From: Vibrio gangliei
Lineage (GTDB): Bacteria > Pseudomonadota > Gammaproteobacteria > Enterobacterales > Vibrionaceae
Direction of reading: 5' to 3'
DNA length: 64,000 nucleotides
Assembly: GCF_026001925.1 (NCBI RefSeq)
Contig: NZ_AP021870.1
Coordinates: 889,457 to 953,456 of the forward strand
Shown: one piece after another, positions 54,496-62,777 of the stretch
Layout of the letters: every line of letters begins with the position of its first letter
Numbering within the stretch: position 1 is the stretch's first letter
Program-made: the position numbers and the translations under genes
Notes under the pieces: generated by a model
Told to the model about the DNA's origin: nothing
The model's input: only the letters and a program-made list of their open reading frames with translations
The model's database searches: none

Positions 54496-57400
54496 CTAAA
54501 CCGACTCAGTAGATGTGGACATATCCTTTTGAGGCTCAGCGTTTTGATGCACTGTGCTTTGAGACATAGCTACTTGAGACATAGCCACTTGAGAAAAACG
54601 ATATAAATAGTGTGGGCCACCGGCTTTCGGACCAGTACCCGATAAACCTTGTCCACCAAATGGTTGTACGCCCACCACCGCACCAACTTGATCACGGTTG
54701 ATGTAACAGTTACCAACGCGAGCTTGCCTTTCAATCCAGCGATAAGTGGTTTCATTGCGGCTATGAATGCCCATGGTTAGACCAAAGCCGGTTTGATTGA
54801 TGTCTTTTACCACTTGCGCTAATTCACTCGCTTTAAATCGAATAATGTGCAGAATTGGTCCAAACTTTTCTTCTTTTAAAACCCGAATATCGGAAATTTC
54901 AATCGCGGTCGGTGCGACAAAGTCACCTTGCTGACACGCTTCATCGAGTGATAACTCAGTGACCAAACGCTGGGTTTGTTTCATCTCTTCAATATGCGCG
55001 ATGAGCTTATCTTTCGCTGTTTTATCAATCACAGGGCCAACATCGGTAGAATGTAGATACGGCAAGCCCACTGAAAGTTGCTGCATGCCCCCTTTAATCA
55101 ACTCAATAATGCGATCGGCAATATCTTCTTGCACATAAAGCACACGTAAAGCCGAACAACGCTGCCCTGCCGATGCAAACGCTGATCGCATCACATCGCG
55201 CACAACTTGCTCTGGCAAGGCAGTACTGTCGACGATCATGGCATTTTGACCACCGGTTTCAGCGATAAATGGAACGGGTTTAGCGTCACGTTCTGCCAAT
55301 GTGGCATTAATGCGCTGCGCGGTTGGGGTTGAACCAGTAAAGGCAACACCTGCAATTGCGGGGTTTGACGTTAACGCTTGGCCAATTTTCGCACCATTAC
55401 CTGGTAATAACTGAATGGCTCCGCTAGGGAAACCCGCTTCAAGCATGAGCTCGACGGCGCGTGCAGCAATCAAGCTGGTTTGCTCCGCAGGTTTAGCAAT
55501 CACAGTGTTACCACTTACCAATGCTGCGGTAATTTGGCCTAGGAAGATAGCTAATGGGAAATTCCAAGGGCTGATGCAAACAAAAACACCGCGTCCCTCT
55601 CGACTCATTTCTCGAGTAATACCATCGAAGCCCAGCTGTTGTTGCGGTGCAAAGGTTGAATCTTGTTTTGCGTAATAACGGCAGAAATCCACCGCTTCAC
55701 GGACTTCATCAATACTATCGTGAATGGTTTTACCGGCTTCTTTATGGCAAAGCGCAACCAACTCAGCTAAGTGATCTTCTAAAAGATCCGCTAAACGGTC
55801 GAGTTTTTCGGCGCGAGCTATGTAGCCAGCCTTGTTCCATTCATGGAAGCATGATTGAGCGACCTCGATTGCTTCGGAAACATGATCAAGGTTTGAAAAC
55901 GCAACAGATCCTACCTGGATCTTTCTATCATAAGGCGCAGTGACATTTTGGATCTCAGATTGAAATGCATTTTCGCCCTTGATCATGCTTTTATAAATAG
56001 CTTTATCCGCAATAATAGATTTACCAGCAATGATTGGGCCGGCTTGCCAGGTTTGACTTAACCAATGCTCGACTTGCGCCTCAAACGGTTCAAGCTCACT
56101 TTGAATATCAATATTGACGCCGTAGGAGTTTTTACGCTCAGGGAAAATAGCAGGAGGTAAAGGAATGGCAGTATTACTGTAACTTTCGTTCGCCATTAAA
56201 GTATCAACAGGGTGCTGATTTAAGGTTTCAATTGGGCAACGAGCGTCAACCAAACGATGCACAAACGAGCTATTCGCACCATTTTCTAACAGGCGGCGGA
56301 CCAAATAAGGTAATAAATCTTTGTGGCTGCCCACCGGTGCGTAAATACGGACAGACTGACCAAAAGTTTTCATTGCGTGTTCGTATAACGCATCACCCAT
56401 GCCATGTAAGCGTTGGAACTCGAAATCTTTATGGCTCGCCATATTCGCAATCGCGGTCACGGTATGCGCGTTATGGCTGGCAAATTGCGGGAAAATATTA
56501 CCGCGAACCTGCTCACTTAATAAAAATCGTGCGCAAGCGAGGTACGAAACATCGGTCGCTTCTTTACGGGTATAAACCGGATAGTTTGAATAACCCGCTT
56601 GTTGAGACCATTTGATCTCACTGTCCCAATAAGCGCCTTTTACTAAACGTAATGGAATGAGATCGCCTTGTTCTTTTGCGAGCGCGTTAAGCCATACCAA
56701 AACGGGTAATGCACGCTTAGAGTAGGCTTGGATCACCAAACCAAACTTGCCCCACCCTTTTGCTGCTTCACTGCGATATAACTTTCCGAACAGCTCAAGA
56801 GAAAGCTCTAAACGATCGGCTTCTTCCGCGTCAATAGTCAGTGCTACGCCAAGCTGACGCGCTTGCACAATCAATTGCTCAACCGTGGAATACAGCTCTA
56901 TCAGCACACGCTGTTTATTAGCTACTTCATAACGTGGATGCAAAGCAGAAAGTTTGATGGAAACCGAAGGCGCAGGGCTCACCGAATGATCGAACTTATC
57001 ATTGCCAACTGCGGTAATCGCCATTAAATAATCATTGAAATACTTTTGTGCATCTTGGGACGTTAACGCGGCTTCGCCTAACATGTCATAAGAGTAGGTA
57101 TAGCCTTTCTCACGCATGTTTTTGCCATTTTTTTGCGCTTCAGCAATCGTACGGCCAAGCACGAATTGGTAACCCATAATTTTCATCGCTTGATGCATAG
57201 CTTTACGGATCACCGGCTCAGAGAGCTTATTCACTAAACGGTTTAGACCTTGAGTTGGGCTTTGCGCTTGTGATTCATTCAATCCAATGACTTTCCCTGT
57301 CAGCATTAAGCCCCAGGTAGAAGCATTGACGAATACGGAGTCGGAATTTTTAAGGTGAGATTTCCAATCGGCAACGCTGAGTTTGTCGCGGATAAGAGCA

Positions 57401-57723
57401 TCAGCGGTCGCCGAATCTGGAATACGCATTAGCGCTTCAGCTAAACACATCAATAAAATACCTTCATGGGTATCTAGGCTGTATTCAAGTAGAAGTGCAT
57501 CGATCATTTGCACCGCTTTTTTATCGGCACGAATGGCTTTAATAAGCTGTGTGGTTTGAGTTTCGATCGATTGCTTTTCTTGCTCACTTGGCATTGCAAG
57601 CGGCAAAAGTTGCTGTAACCAAGAAGATTCATCCACCATATACAATGGCGAGATATAAGACCATAACGTCGATAATGGTTGCTGATTAAATTCCGCGTTC
57701 AACACATCTGTTGCTGTAAACAT
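54496..57723 (-). CDS. putA: Bifunctional proline dehydrogenase / P5C dehydrogenase
   Basis: 1075 residues. Oxidises proline to glutamate in two steps with substrate channelling. Order: N-terminal alpha region, FAD-dependent PRODH barrel (LRLVKGAYWDSEIKWSQQAG, RLHGMGDALYEHAM), linker, P5CDH domain with SPWNFPLAIFLGQ, FTGSTPTAQRIN, catalytic Glu in FIAETGGQN, catalytic Cys in SAGQRCSALRV. No N-terminal ribbon-helix-helix repressor domain, so it is not self-regulating; the AraC gene upstream may do that. The tail contains QVAMSQ repeats. Confidence 0.97.
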   Translation of the reverse strand: MFTATDVLNAEFNQQPLSTLWSYISPLYMVDESSWLQQLLPLAMPSEQEKQSIETQTTQLIKAIRADKKAVQMIDALLLEYSLDTHEGILLMCLAEALMRIPDSATADALIRDKLSVADWKSHLKNSDSVFVNASTWGLMLTGKVIGLNESQAQSPTQGLNRLVNKLSEPVIRKAMHQAMKIMGYQFVLGRTIAEAQKNGKNMREKGYTYSYDMLGEAALTSQDAQKYFNDYLMAITAVGNDKFDHSVSPAPSVSIKLSALHPRYEVANKQRVLIELYSTVEQLIVQARQLGVALTIDAEEADRLELSLELFGKLYRSEAAKGWGKFGLVIQAYSKRALPVLVWLNALAKEQGDLIPLRLVKGAYWDSEIKWSQQAGYSNYPVYTRKEATDVSYLACARFLLSEQVRGNIFPQFASHNAHTVTAIANMASHKDFEFQRLHGMGDALYEHAMKTFGQSVRIYAPVGSHKDLLPYLVRRLLENGANSSFVHRLVDARCPIETLNQHPVDTLMANESYSNTAIPLPPAIFPERKNSYGVNIDIQSELEPFEAQVEHWLSQTWQAGPIIAGKSIIADKAIYKSMIKGENAFQSEIQNVTAPYDRKIQVGSVAFSNLDHVSEAIEVAQSCFHEWNKAGYIARAEKLDRLADLLEDHLAELVALCHKEAGKTIHDSIDEVREAVDFCRYYAKQDSTFAPQQQLGFDGITREMSREGRGVFVCISPWNFPLAIFLGQITAALVSGNTVIAKPAEQTSLIAARAVELMLEAGFPSGAIQLLPGNGAKIGQALTSNPAIAGVAFTGSTPTAQRINATLAERDAKPVPFIAETGGQNAMIVDSTALPEQVVRDVMRSAFASAGQRCSALRVLYVQEDIADRIIELIKGGMQQLSVGLPYLHSTDVGPVIDKTAKDKLIAHIEEMKQTQRLVTELSLDEACQQGDFVAPTAIEISDIRVLKEEKFGPILHIIRFKASELAQVVKDINQTGFGLTMGIHSRNETTYRWIERQARVGNCYINRDQVGAVVGVQPFGGQGLSGTGPKAGGPHYLYRFSQVAMSQVAMSQSTVHQNAEPQKDMSTSTESV

Positions 57724-57910
57724 GTATTTTCCTCATACAAATCGGAACAATGAAATACTTTGATTTGAAGTGTAGAGCCAAAACTGGAATTATATTTGAA
57801 TAAATCTACGCTAAATTTGTCAAAAACTCCGCTAGATAACAAATATCCAACAAGATCACACAAATTCAGCCACAATTGAAGAAGGAAACGCTAGAGCGTT
57901 CGTAGCAATC

Positions 57911-58699
57911 TTAATGTTCCTTCCTAAATTGAGAAGGCGACATTCCGACTAATCGAGTAAAGGTATGGGTAAAAACGCTTTGATCTGAAAATCCGGTCAC
58001 CTCGGCAATATGACCAATACTGTATTGCCCTTCTTGAATCAAGCGCTTTGATTCCTCCACCCGTTTAAGCAAGACGTATTGATGCGGTGTCATCCCAACT
58101 TGCGCTTTGAATAGCAAATAGAATTGGCTTTCACCAAGAAAAGAACTGGCCGATAAATCAGCCACTTTGATTTTAGAAGCTAGATGTTGCTCAATGTAGC
58201 GATCGATCAATTCCATATTGAGGCGATGACCTTTCTTGTACATTTCGAACTTTTTAACATGTCGGTGCAGCAATGCGATGATGGTATCTTGGCAGGCGCG
58301 ACATAGCAGTAAATCATCAGGGCTGGATTTAATTTCATGCACCAGCATCTGAATCAGTTGCTGAATTTGGAAATCGAGTTGAAAGTACACTTCTTCTGAT
58401 AATAAGTCTTCGAGCAGATGGGAGACTTGCGAATCTTGCTCACCAATATCAAGAAAATTCAGCACCAAAATATCCGATAACCCAATACCACCGAAGCTGT
58501 GCTCTGAGGAAGCTCGTACAATACATCCTTGCCCTGGGCCAATCAGGTTGACCTCCCCTTCCACATCAAATTCTGCTCGGCCGGATAAGCCAATCACAAT
58601 TTGAGTATAATCATGCTGGTGGCGGTCCATCTGGCTCGGTAATGTGATGACTTGAGCGGGCTTAGGCGGCTCAGGATGCAATTCATCGTAAGTGGCCAA
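57911..58699 (-). CDS. AraC-family regulator, probably of the put genes
   Basis: 262 residues. N-terminal cupin sensor (MDRHQHDYTQIVIGLSGRAEFDVEG, GCIVRASSEHSFGG) and C-terminal AraC HTH pair (SSFLGESQFYLLFKAQVGMTPHQYVLLKRVEESKRLI, HIAEVTGFSDQSVFTHTFTRLVGMSPSQF). Start is TTG 58699 with GGGAGGAG just upstream. Lies directly upstream of putA on the same strand (187-bp gap); PutA lacks its own repressor domain, so this is the likely proline-responsive regulator. Confidence 0.9.
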   Translation of the reverse strand: MATYDELHPEPPKPAQVITLPSQMDRHQHDYTQIVIGLSGRAEFDVEGEVNLIGPGQGCIVRASSEHSFGGIGLSDILVLNFLDIGEQDSQVSHLLEDLLSEEVYFQLDFQIQQLIQMLVHEIKSSPDDLLLCRACQDTIIALLHRHVKKFEMYKKGHRLNMELIDRYIEQHLASKIKVADLSASSFLGESQFYLLFKAQVGMTPHQYVLLKRVEESKRLIQEGQYSIGHIAEVTGFSDQSVFTHTFTRLVGMSPSQFRKEH

Positions 58700-58750
58700 A
58701 ATGTTGCTCCTCCCTGAATAACAAACTCAATAACCTCAGCTGCGTGTCAT

Positions 58751-58786
58751 CATCTTGATCATAGTTCCGAAACGATGATCAAGATA
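58751..58786. promoter_or_regulatory. GATC-containing inverted repeat
   Basis: 11-bp perfect arms ATCTTGATCAT / ATGATCAAGAT around a 12-nt spacer. Each arm reads ATGATCAAGAT outward, like the ATGATCA-type iterons (with a Dam site) bound by the RctB initiator of vibrio chromosome II. Could instead be an mRNA hairpin or an operator of the AraC gene. Confidence 0.45.
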
Positions 58787-58827
58787 ACTTAAATTACGGT
58801 TAAAGTTGATTCAATTATTTCTAAATT

Positions 58828-59466
58828 TTATGGTGCAAGACGAGATATATCCCAAACCGCTTGTTCATCTTTGCTGTAGATGAATCGATCGTGCAGACGG
58901 TGCTTCCCACCCTGCCAGAATTCGATAGTATCGACTTTCACTCGATAGCCGCCCCAAAAAGTAGGGACAGGAATTTTTCCTTCCGCAAACTTGGCTTTTA
59001 ATTCCATATATTTACCTTCCAACACACTGCGTGCTGAAATGCGACTACTTTGTTTACTTGCCCAAGCGGCGAGCTGACTTTCTTTCGGACGAGAAGTAAA
59101 GTATTTCATATTTTCTACCGCCGTTAACTTCTCAACATGGCCGGTAATATGAACTTGCCTTTCCATTGGGTGCCACGGAAAGTGTAGGCTAATTTTGTTA
59201 TTGTGCTGCAAATGCTGCGCTTTACGACTACCTAAATTGGTGTAAAAAACGAAACCTTCGTCGTCCACATTTTTTAATAAAACAATACGTTGAAAAGGCT
59301 GGCCATGCTCGTCGACAGTCGCCACCGTCATTGCCGTAGGATCAGATAAACCAGCTTGGATGGCTTGCTCTAACCAAAGGTTAAATTGGTCAACTGGATT
59401 TTCAGCCAAGTCAGAACGCTTTAATGCGTCCATCGCGTACTCACGACGCATATCAGAAAGTTTCAT
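58828..59466 (-). CDS. pdxH: Pyridoxamine/pyridoxine 5'-phosphate oxidase
   Basis: 212 residues. FMN enzyme making pyridoxal 5'-phosphate. Family motifs: [28 protein letters not shown] for FMN/PLP binding, [24 protein letters not shown] and the C-terminal ISRLAP, all canonical. Two parS2-type sites lie upstream. Confidence 0.97.
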   Translation of the reverse strand: MKLSDMRREYAMDALKRSDLAENPVDQFNLWLEQAIQAGLSDPTAMTVATVDEHGQPFQRIVLLKNVDDEGFVFYTNLGSRKAQHLQHNNKISLHFPWHPMERQVHITGHVEKLTAVENMKYFTSRPKESQLAAWASKQSSRISARSVLEGKYMELKAKFAEGKIPVPTFWGGYRVKVDTIEFWQGGKHRLHDRFIYSKDEQAVWDISRLAP

Positions 59467-59528
59467 GTTTTTTCCCTAACTCAATTTTTGATTATTCTGC
59501 GCTTATCAAGAAGTAACTGCAAGAACGT

Positions 59529-59543
59529 ATTTACAGTGTAAAT
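59529..59543. other. parS2: parS2-type partition site 4
   Basis: ATTTACAGTGTAAAT fits NTTTACANTGTAAAN perfectly, in the pdxH-tmcA gap, 55 bp from site 5. Confidence 0.88.
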
Positions 59544-59583
59544 TGTTAGCCCAATTCAACTAGATCAACCAGCTCAAAAGTAG

Positions 59584-59598
59584 ATTTACACTGTAAAT
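59584..59598. other. parS2: parS2-type partition site 5, overlapping the tmcA stop
   Basis: ATTTACACTGTAAAT fits the motif perfectly. The tmcA stop codon (59586-59588) and its last codons lie inside the palindrome, so this site doubles as coding sequence. Confidence 0.88.
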
Positions 59599-61697
59599 TG
59601 TAATAACCATTGTTTAAGACTTTGTTCTATTTGCTTACGACCCGCAAGTTGATATTTGTTAGCGACCGTTTGCCAAGGAAGAAACAACATGACTTTATCA
59701 ATGACTACCGGAAGCTGTGACTCCTGCAATTGATACCTGGCTGCTGCATGATAAGAAAGATATTGAAACATGAAGGCTTGAAAAATAGGAAGCGCAGTTT
59801 CAAAACTATTACCTCCTTGAGCGTAGTTACGCAAAATCGCAGGCAAGACAAATTCATCGCTATCACTATGCTCCAGTAATAATGCCGCTAATGACCCATG
59901 CTCGATAGATGGATATTGAAGTGGTAATACTGTTTGAAACGAAGACAAACAAGTGCGGTGAGCTGACTTAATCCAATCTTTAGATGATTCAGAAAGAGGC
60001 TTAACCATAAAGGCAGAATAACACCCACTAACATGGTCACGACGTGTGCCCAGAGCAACAAACTGAAACTCCGATTTCCAAAATGAAACTAATTCAGCCG
60101 TCGCCCCAAAGCTGACCGATAAGAAATCCACTTCGCCGCTCAGCAGCTCTGCTAATAAAGTTAAAGTCCTCGTGCCAATGCCTTTACTTTGCCATTCAGG
60201 ATGAATCGCAATACGCATGATGCGAGCCGAGGTTTGTTCAGCTGGCTCAAACCACGCAAGATGATTAGCCAGATGTGATGCGGCTAAATGCCCTTTCGGT
60301 CTGCGTTTGCCAATCTGAATGTCAGTAATTAACTCTGGTGATAAACCGCCTTCAAAACTAACGAGCAAACAGCCTAACAGCAAAGAATAACCATCGTTCA
60401 TTATTGCCTTCACTTGGTATATTTGTATCTCATCAGAATCCAGTACCTGCAAAACATCATTCGGTGACGTTTGATAATGTGCACTGACTAACAGACCAAA
60501 AATAGAAGCGTATAACTGAGGCTTTGTCACTAATTGGTGCTTATCTACTAAACTTAGGCTGATATTGTCACTCTGTATATCGGTTGCAGAAAAAGGAATT
60601 GAGGCGGATGATTCGGCTACATTCGACACATCAGAATGAAGTAAGAAAGCATCAAAACTCCACGCCTCTAATGGATCATTCTCAGCCCATCGAATCGGTT
60701 GTGTCAGTTCTAACAATTTCCAACCTGGTCGATGTTGATTGAGCCACGACATAAATTTAAGCGTAAAACCGCGGCCACAGCCTTCATAGCCATGAATGGT
60801 GGAGCTCAGCACCATACGATGATAATGCTCAACAAAATGAGTCAACATAGGTAATGGCAAAGCAGCCGCTTCATCAACCATGAGTAGATCGGCATCAATA
60901 TGGTTTAGATAAAGTTCATCAGGAGAAATAAAACGAATTTGCGAACCATTCTCTAACACCCAGTGAGTACGTTGCTGACTTTGCCAAGTAAGCTCACCTA
61001 CCCCACGCTCAAGAAAATCAAACAATGGTGATAAAGCCGTAATCGAAGGTGCCGTCACGAAAATATTGATAACACGTTGAGACATGAGTTTAGCCGCTGC
61101 CATACCAAGGCTAGCAGTTTTGCCACGACCTCGGTTAGCATTCATCACGAGTGGACGACGGCGGTGCCCGGTCATCACTTTTTCTATCGCTTCAATCGCT
61201 CTGTGCTGTTGGCTATTGTGTTGTTGGTGATATTGAACGTTAAATGAGTCAACCTTCTCATCAAGGTGCCAGTTCAAATCCTGATCTAATGACACTATTT
61301 GCGGCCAAGCTTGAAATTGACGTATTAACCAATCACTAGCATGGCTGTGGTTAAGCGCGTCCGCATTCAATACAAATAAAATGCCGCCTCCAACCAGAGT
61401 ACCTAAAGCTGCATTAAAACTATTGGCGTCAAAACCTACGGACAAGTCGACAATTAACATTTTGGTTTCTCGCCCCAGCAGTTGATGGCCTTGCTTGAAT
61501 GAATAAAACTGACTTTCTATTGAGGCTTGCTCGCCACCAAGCCAAGTAATCTCACTAGCTTCAAATGCCTGTTGTACAGAGAACTGTTCTAGAAGGTGAA
61601 TCAGGTCAGACTGTCCAAGCGTTAACTTAACCGCATATCTATGATGCGATTGCGCTAAGTGAGAGGCCAAATCATTAAGAGACTGAAGTACTTGCAT
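59586..61697 (-). CDS. tmcA: tRNA(Met) cytidine acetyltransferase
   Basis: 703 residues from ATG 61697 (an upstream in-frame GTG at 61739 seems less likely). Makes N4-acetylcytidine at the wobble position of elongator tRNA-Met. Order: N-terminal DUF1726 domain, RNA-helicase-like ATPase with Walker A NANRGRGKT (about 186-194) and Walker B LLMVDEAAALPL, then a GNAT acetyltransferase domain (RIMRIAIHPEWQSKGIGTRTL) and a C-terminal tRNA-binding part. Downstream of parB with a terminator between them. Confidence 0.96.
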   Translation of the reverse strand: MQVLQSLNDLASHLAQSHHRYAVKLTLGQSDLIHLLEQFSVQQAFEASEITWLGGEQASIESQFYSFKQGHQLLGRETKMLIVDLSVGFDANSFNAALGTLVGGGILFVLNADALNHSHASDWLIRQFQAWPQIVSLDQDLNWHLDEKVDSFNVQYHQQHNSQQHRAIEAIEKVMTGHRRRPLVMNANRGRGKTASLGMAAAKLMSQRVINIFVTAPSITALSPLFDFLERGVGELTWQSQQRTHWVLENGSQIRFISPDELYLNHIDADLLMVDEAAALPLPMLTHFVEHYHRMVLSSTIHGYEGCGRGFTLKFMSWLNQHRPGWKLLELTQPIRWAENDPLEAWSFDAFLLHSDVSNVAESSASIPFSATDIQSDNISLSLVDKHQLVTKPQLYASIFGLLVSAHYQTSPNDVLQVLDSDEIQIYQVKAIMNDGYSLLLGCLLVSFEGGLSPELITDIQIGKRRPKGHLAASHLANHLAWFEPAEQTSARIMRIAIHPEWQSKGIGTRTLTLLAELLSGEVDFLSVSFGATAELVSFWKSEFQFVALGTRRDHVSGCYSAFMVKPLSESSKDWIKSAHRTCLSSFQTVLPLQYPSIEHGSLAALLLEHSDSDEFVLPAILRNYAQGGNSFETALPIFQAFMFQYLSYHAAARYQLQESQLPVVIDKVMLFLPWQTVANKYQLAGRKQIEQSLKQWLLQFTV

Positions 61698-61744
61698 GCT
61701 GTGCTCAACGTTTTTCAAAACATAAAACAAGCATATCACAGACA

Positions 61745-61771
61745 GAAAAAAAGCCGCACAATGCGGCTTTA
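61745..61771 (-). terminator. Terminator of parAB
   Basis: Minus strand: AAAGCCGCA/TGCGGCTTT stem, 3-nt loop, T-run; between the parB stop and the tmcA start. Confidence 0.9.
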
Positions 61772-61802
61772 AACGGACGATAGAAAAGAGAACAATTTTA
61801 AC

Positions 61803-62777
61803 TTAGGCTAATTTAGATTGAATATAAGCAAGGATATCATCCATCACTTCATCATCGACCTTTTTCAAAGCCAAAGAAAGATTCGCTCCTTTTCGAGTGT
61901 AACTCACACGCCCTTTCACTAGATCAACTTTTTCAGACAACTGTGCTTTTTTGCTTGGTGCTAATTCTTCAATCCATGCTTCCAATTGACTTGAGATTTC
62001 TTTGGTCAAACGGGCAACACCTTGTGATTGAGAGCCTTGCCAGATCTCACCTTGAGCTTTACGGCATTTTTCTAATAACAACGTTTGCGATTTCTGTGGC
62101 AACGCAAAATACTGTTTATACAATTTTACGATGGTCGGACGGCCAACATCGCTCACATTCGGGTACGCTTGCAACAATTCTAATGGTAATGCAGCGGCTT
62201 TTAATGCCCCGCTCACCAATGCTTCACTGCACTGGAACATTTGCGCCAGCGCTTTTTGATCAGCCGCTTCGCCTGAATCTAATTTGGCTTGCATTTCACG
62301 GCCACGTTCGTATAAAGAAAGCGGTTTGTGGGCATTAGCGACATCCGATAAGAATTTAGCATGCTCGGTTTCAATGTTATCCGCAACATAGATTAAGAAG
62401 TCTTTCTTGGCCAGAATACATGACATGCGGCGACGGCTACCGTCTAATACTTCGATTTTACCTTCAGCATTACGTCGACCAACCGCGGGGTATTGCTGAC
62501 CACGCTCTTGCAGTGTCACTAAAATATCCGCTAAAGCATGTTCATTTAAGAAAGACTGCTCACGTGAATTTTCTGCAAATACCACCGTTTGTTGCTCAAT
62601 CAAAGCGGCGGGAATGGTAACCAATTCAAAAGCCACTAATTCTTGACCAGCAATCGCTAGCTCGATCACTTGTGCTTTTTCTTTCGCGGCAGCTTGAGCT
62701 TCCACAGGAGAAGTCGCACGGCGCTTATTCGCTTTACCGAACAACTTTGCATTCAGTTCAGAAGTTTTAATCGCCAT
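61803..62777 (-). CDS. parB: Chromosome II partition protein ParB2
   Basis: 324 residues. Centromere-binding CTPase-type partition protein. N-terminal ParB/Srx domain (ALADILVTLQERGQQYPAVGRR with GRR and LDGSRRRMSCILAKKDFLIYV), HTH (LAQMFQCSEALVSGALKAAALP) and C-terminal dimer region. Its start overlaps the parA stop by one base (TAATG), so the two are translationally coupled. Lower similarity to chromosome I ParB; the palindromes described as parS2 are its expected targets. Confidence 0.95.
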   Translation of the reverse strand: MAIKTSELNAKLFGKANKRRATSPVEAQAAAKEKAQVIELAIAGQELVAFELVTIPAALIEQQTVVFAENSREQSFLNEHALADILVTLQERGQQYPAVGRRNAEGKIEVLDGSRRRMSCILAKKDFLIYVADNIETEHAKFLSDVANAHKPLSLYERGREMQAKLDSGEAADQKALAQMFQCSEALVSGALKAAALPLELLQAYPNVSDVGRPTIVKLYKQYFALPQKSQTLLLEKCRKAQGEIWQGSQSQGVARLTKEISSQLEAWIEELAPSKKAQLSEKVDLVKGRVSYTRKGANLSLALKKVDDEVMDDILAYIQSKLA

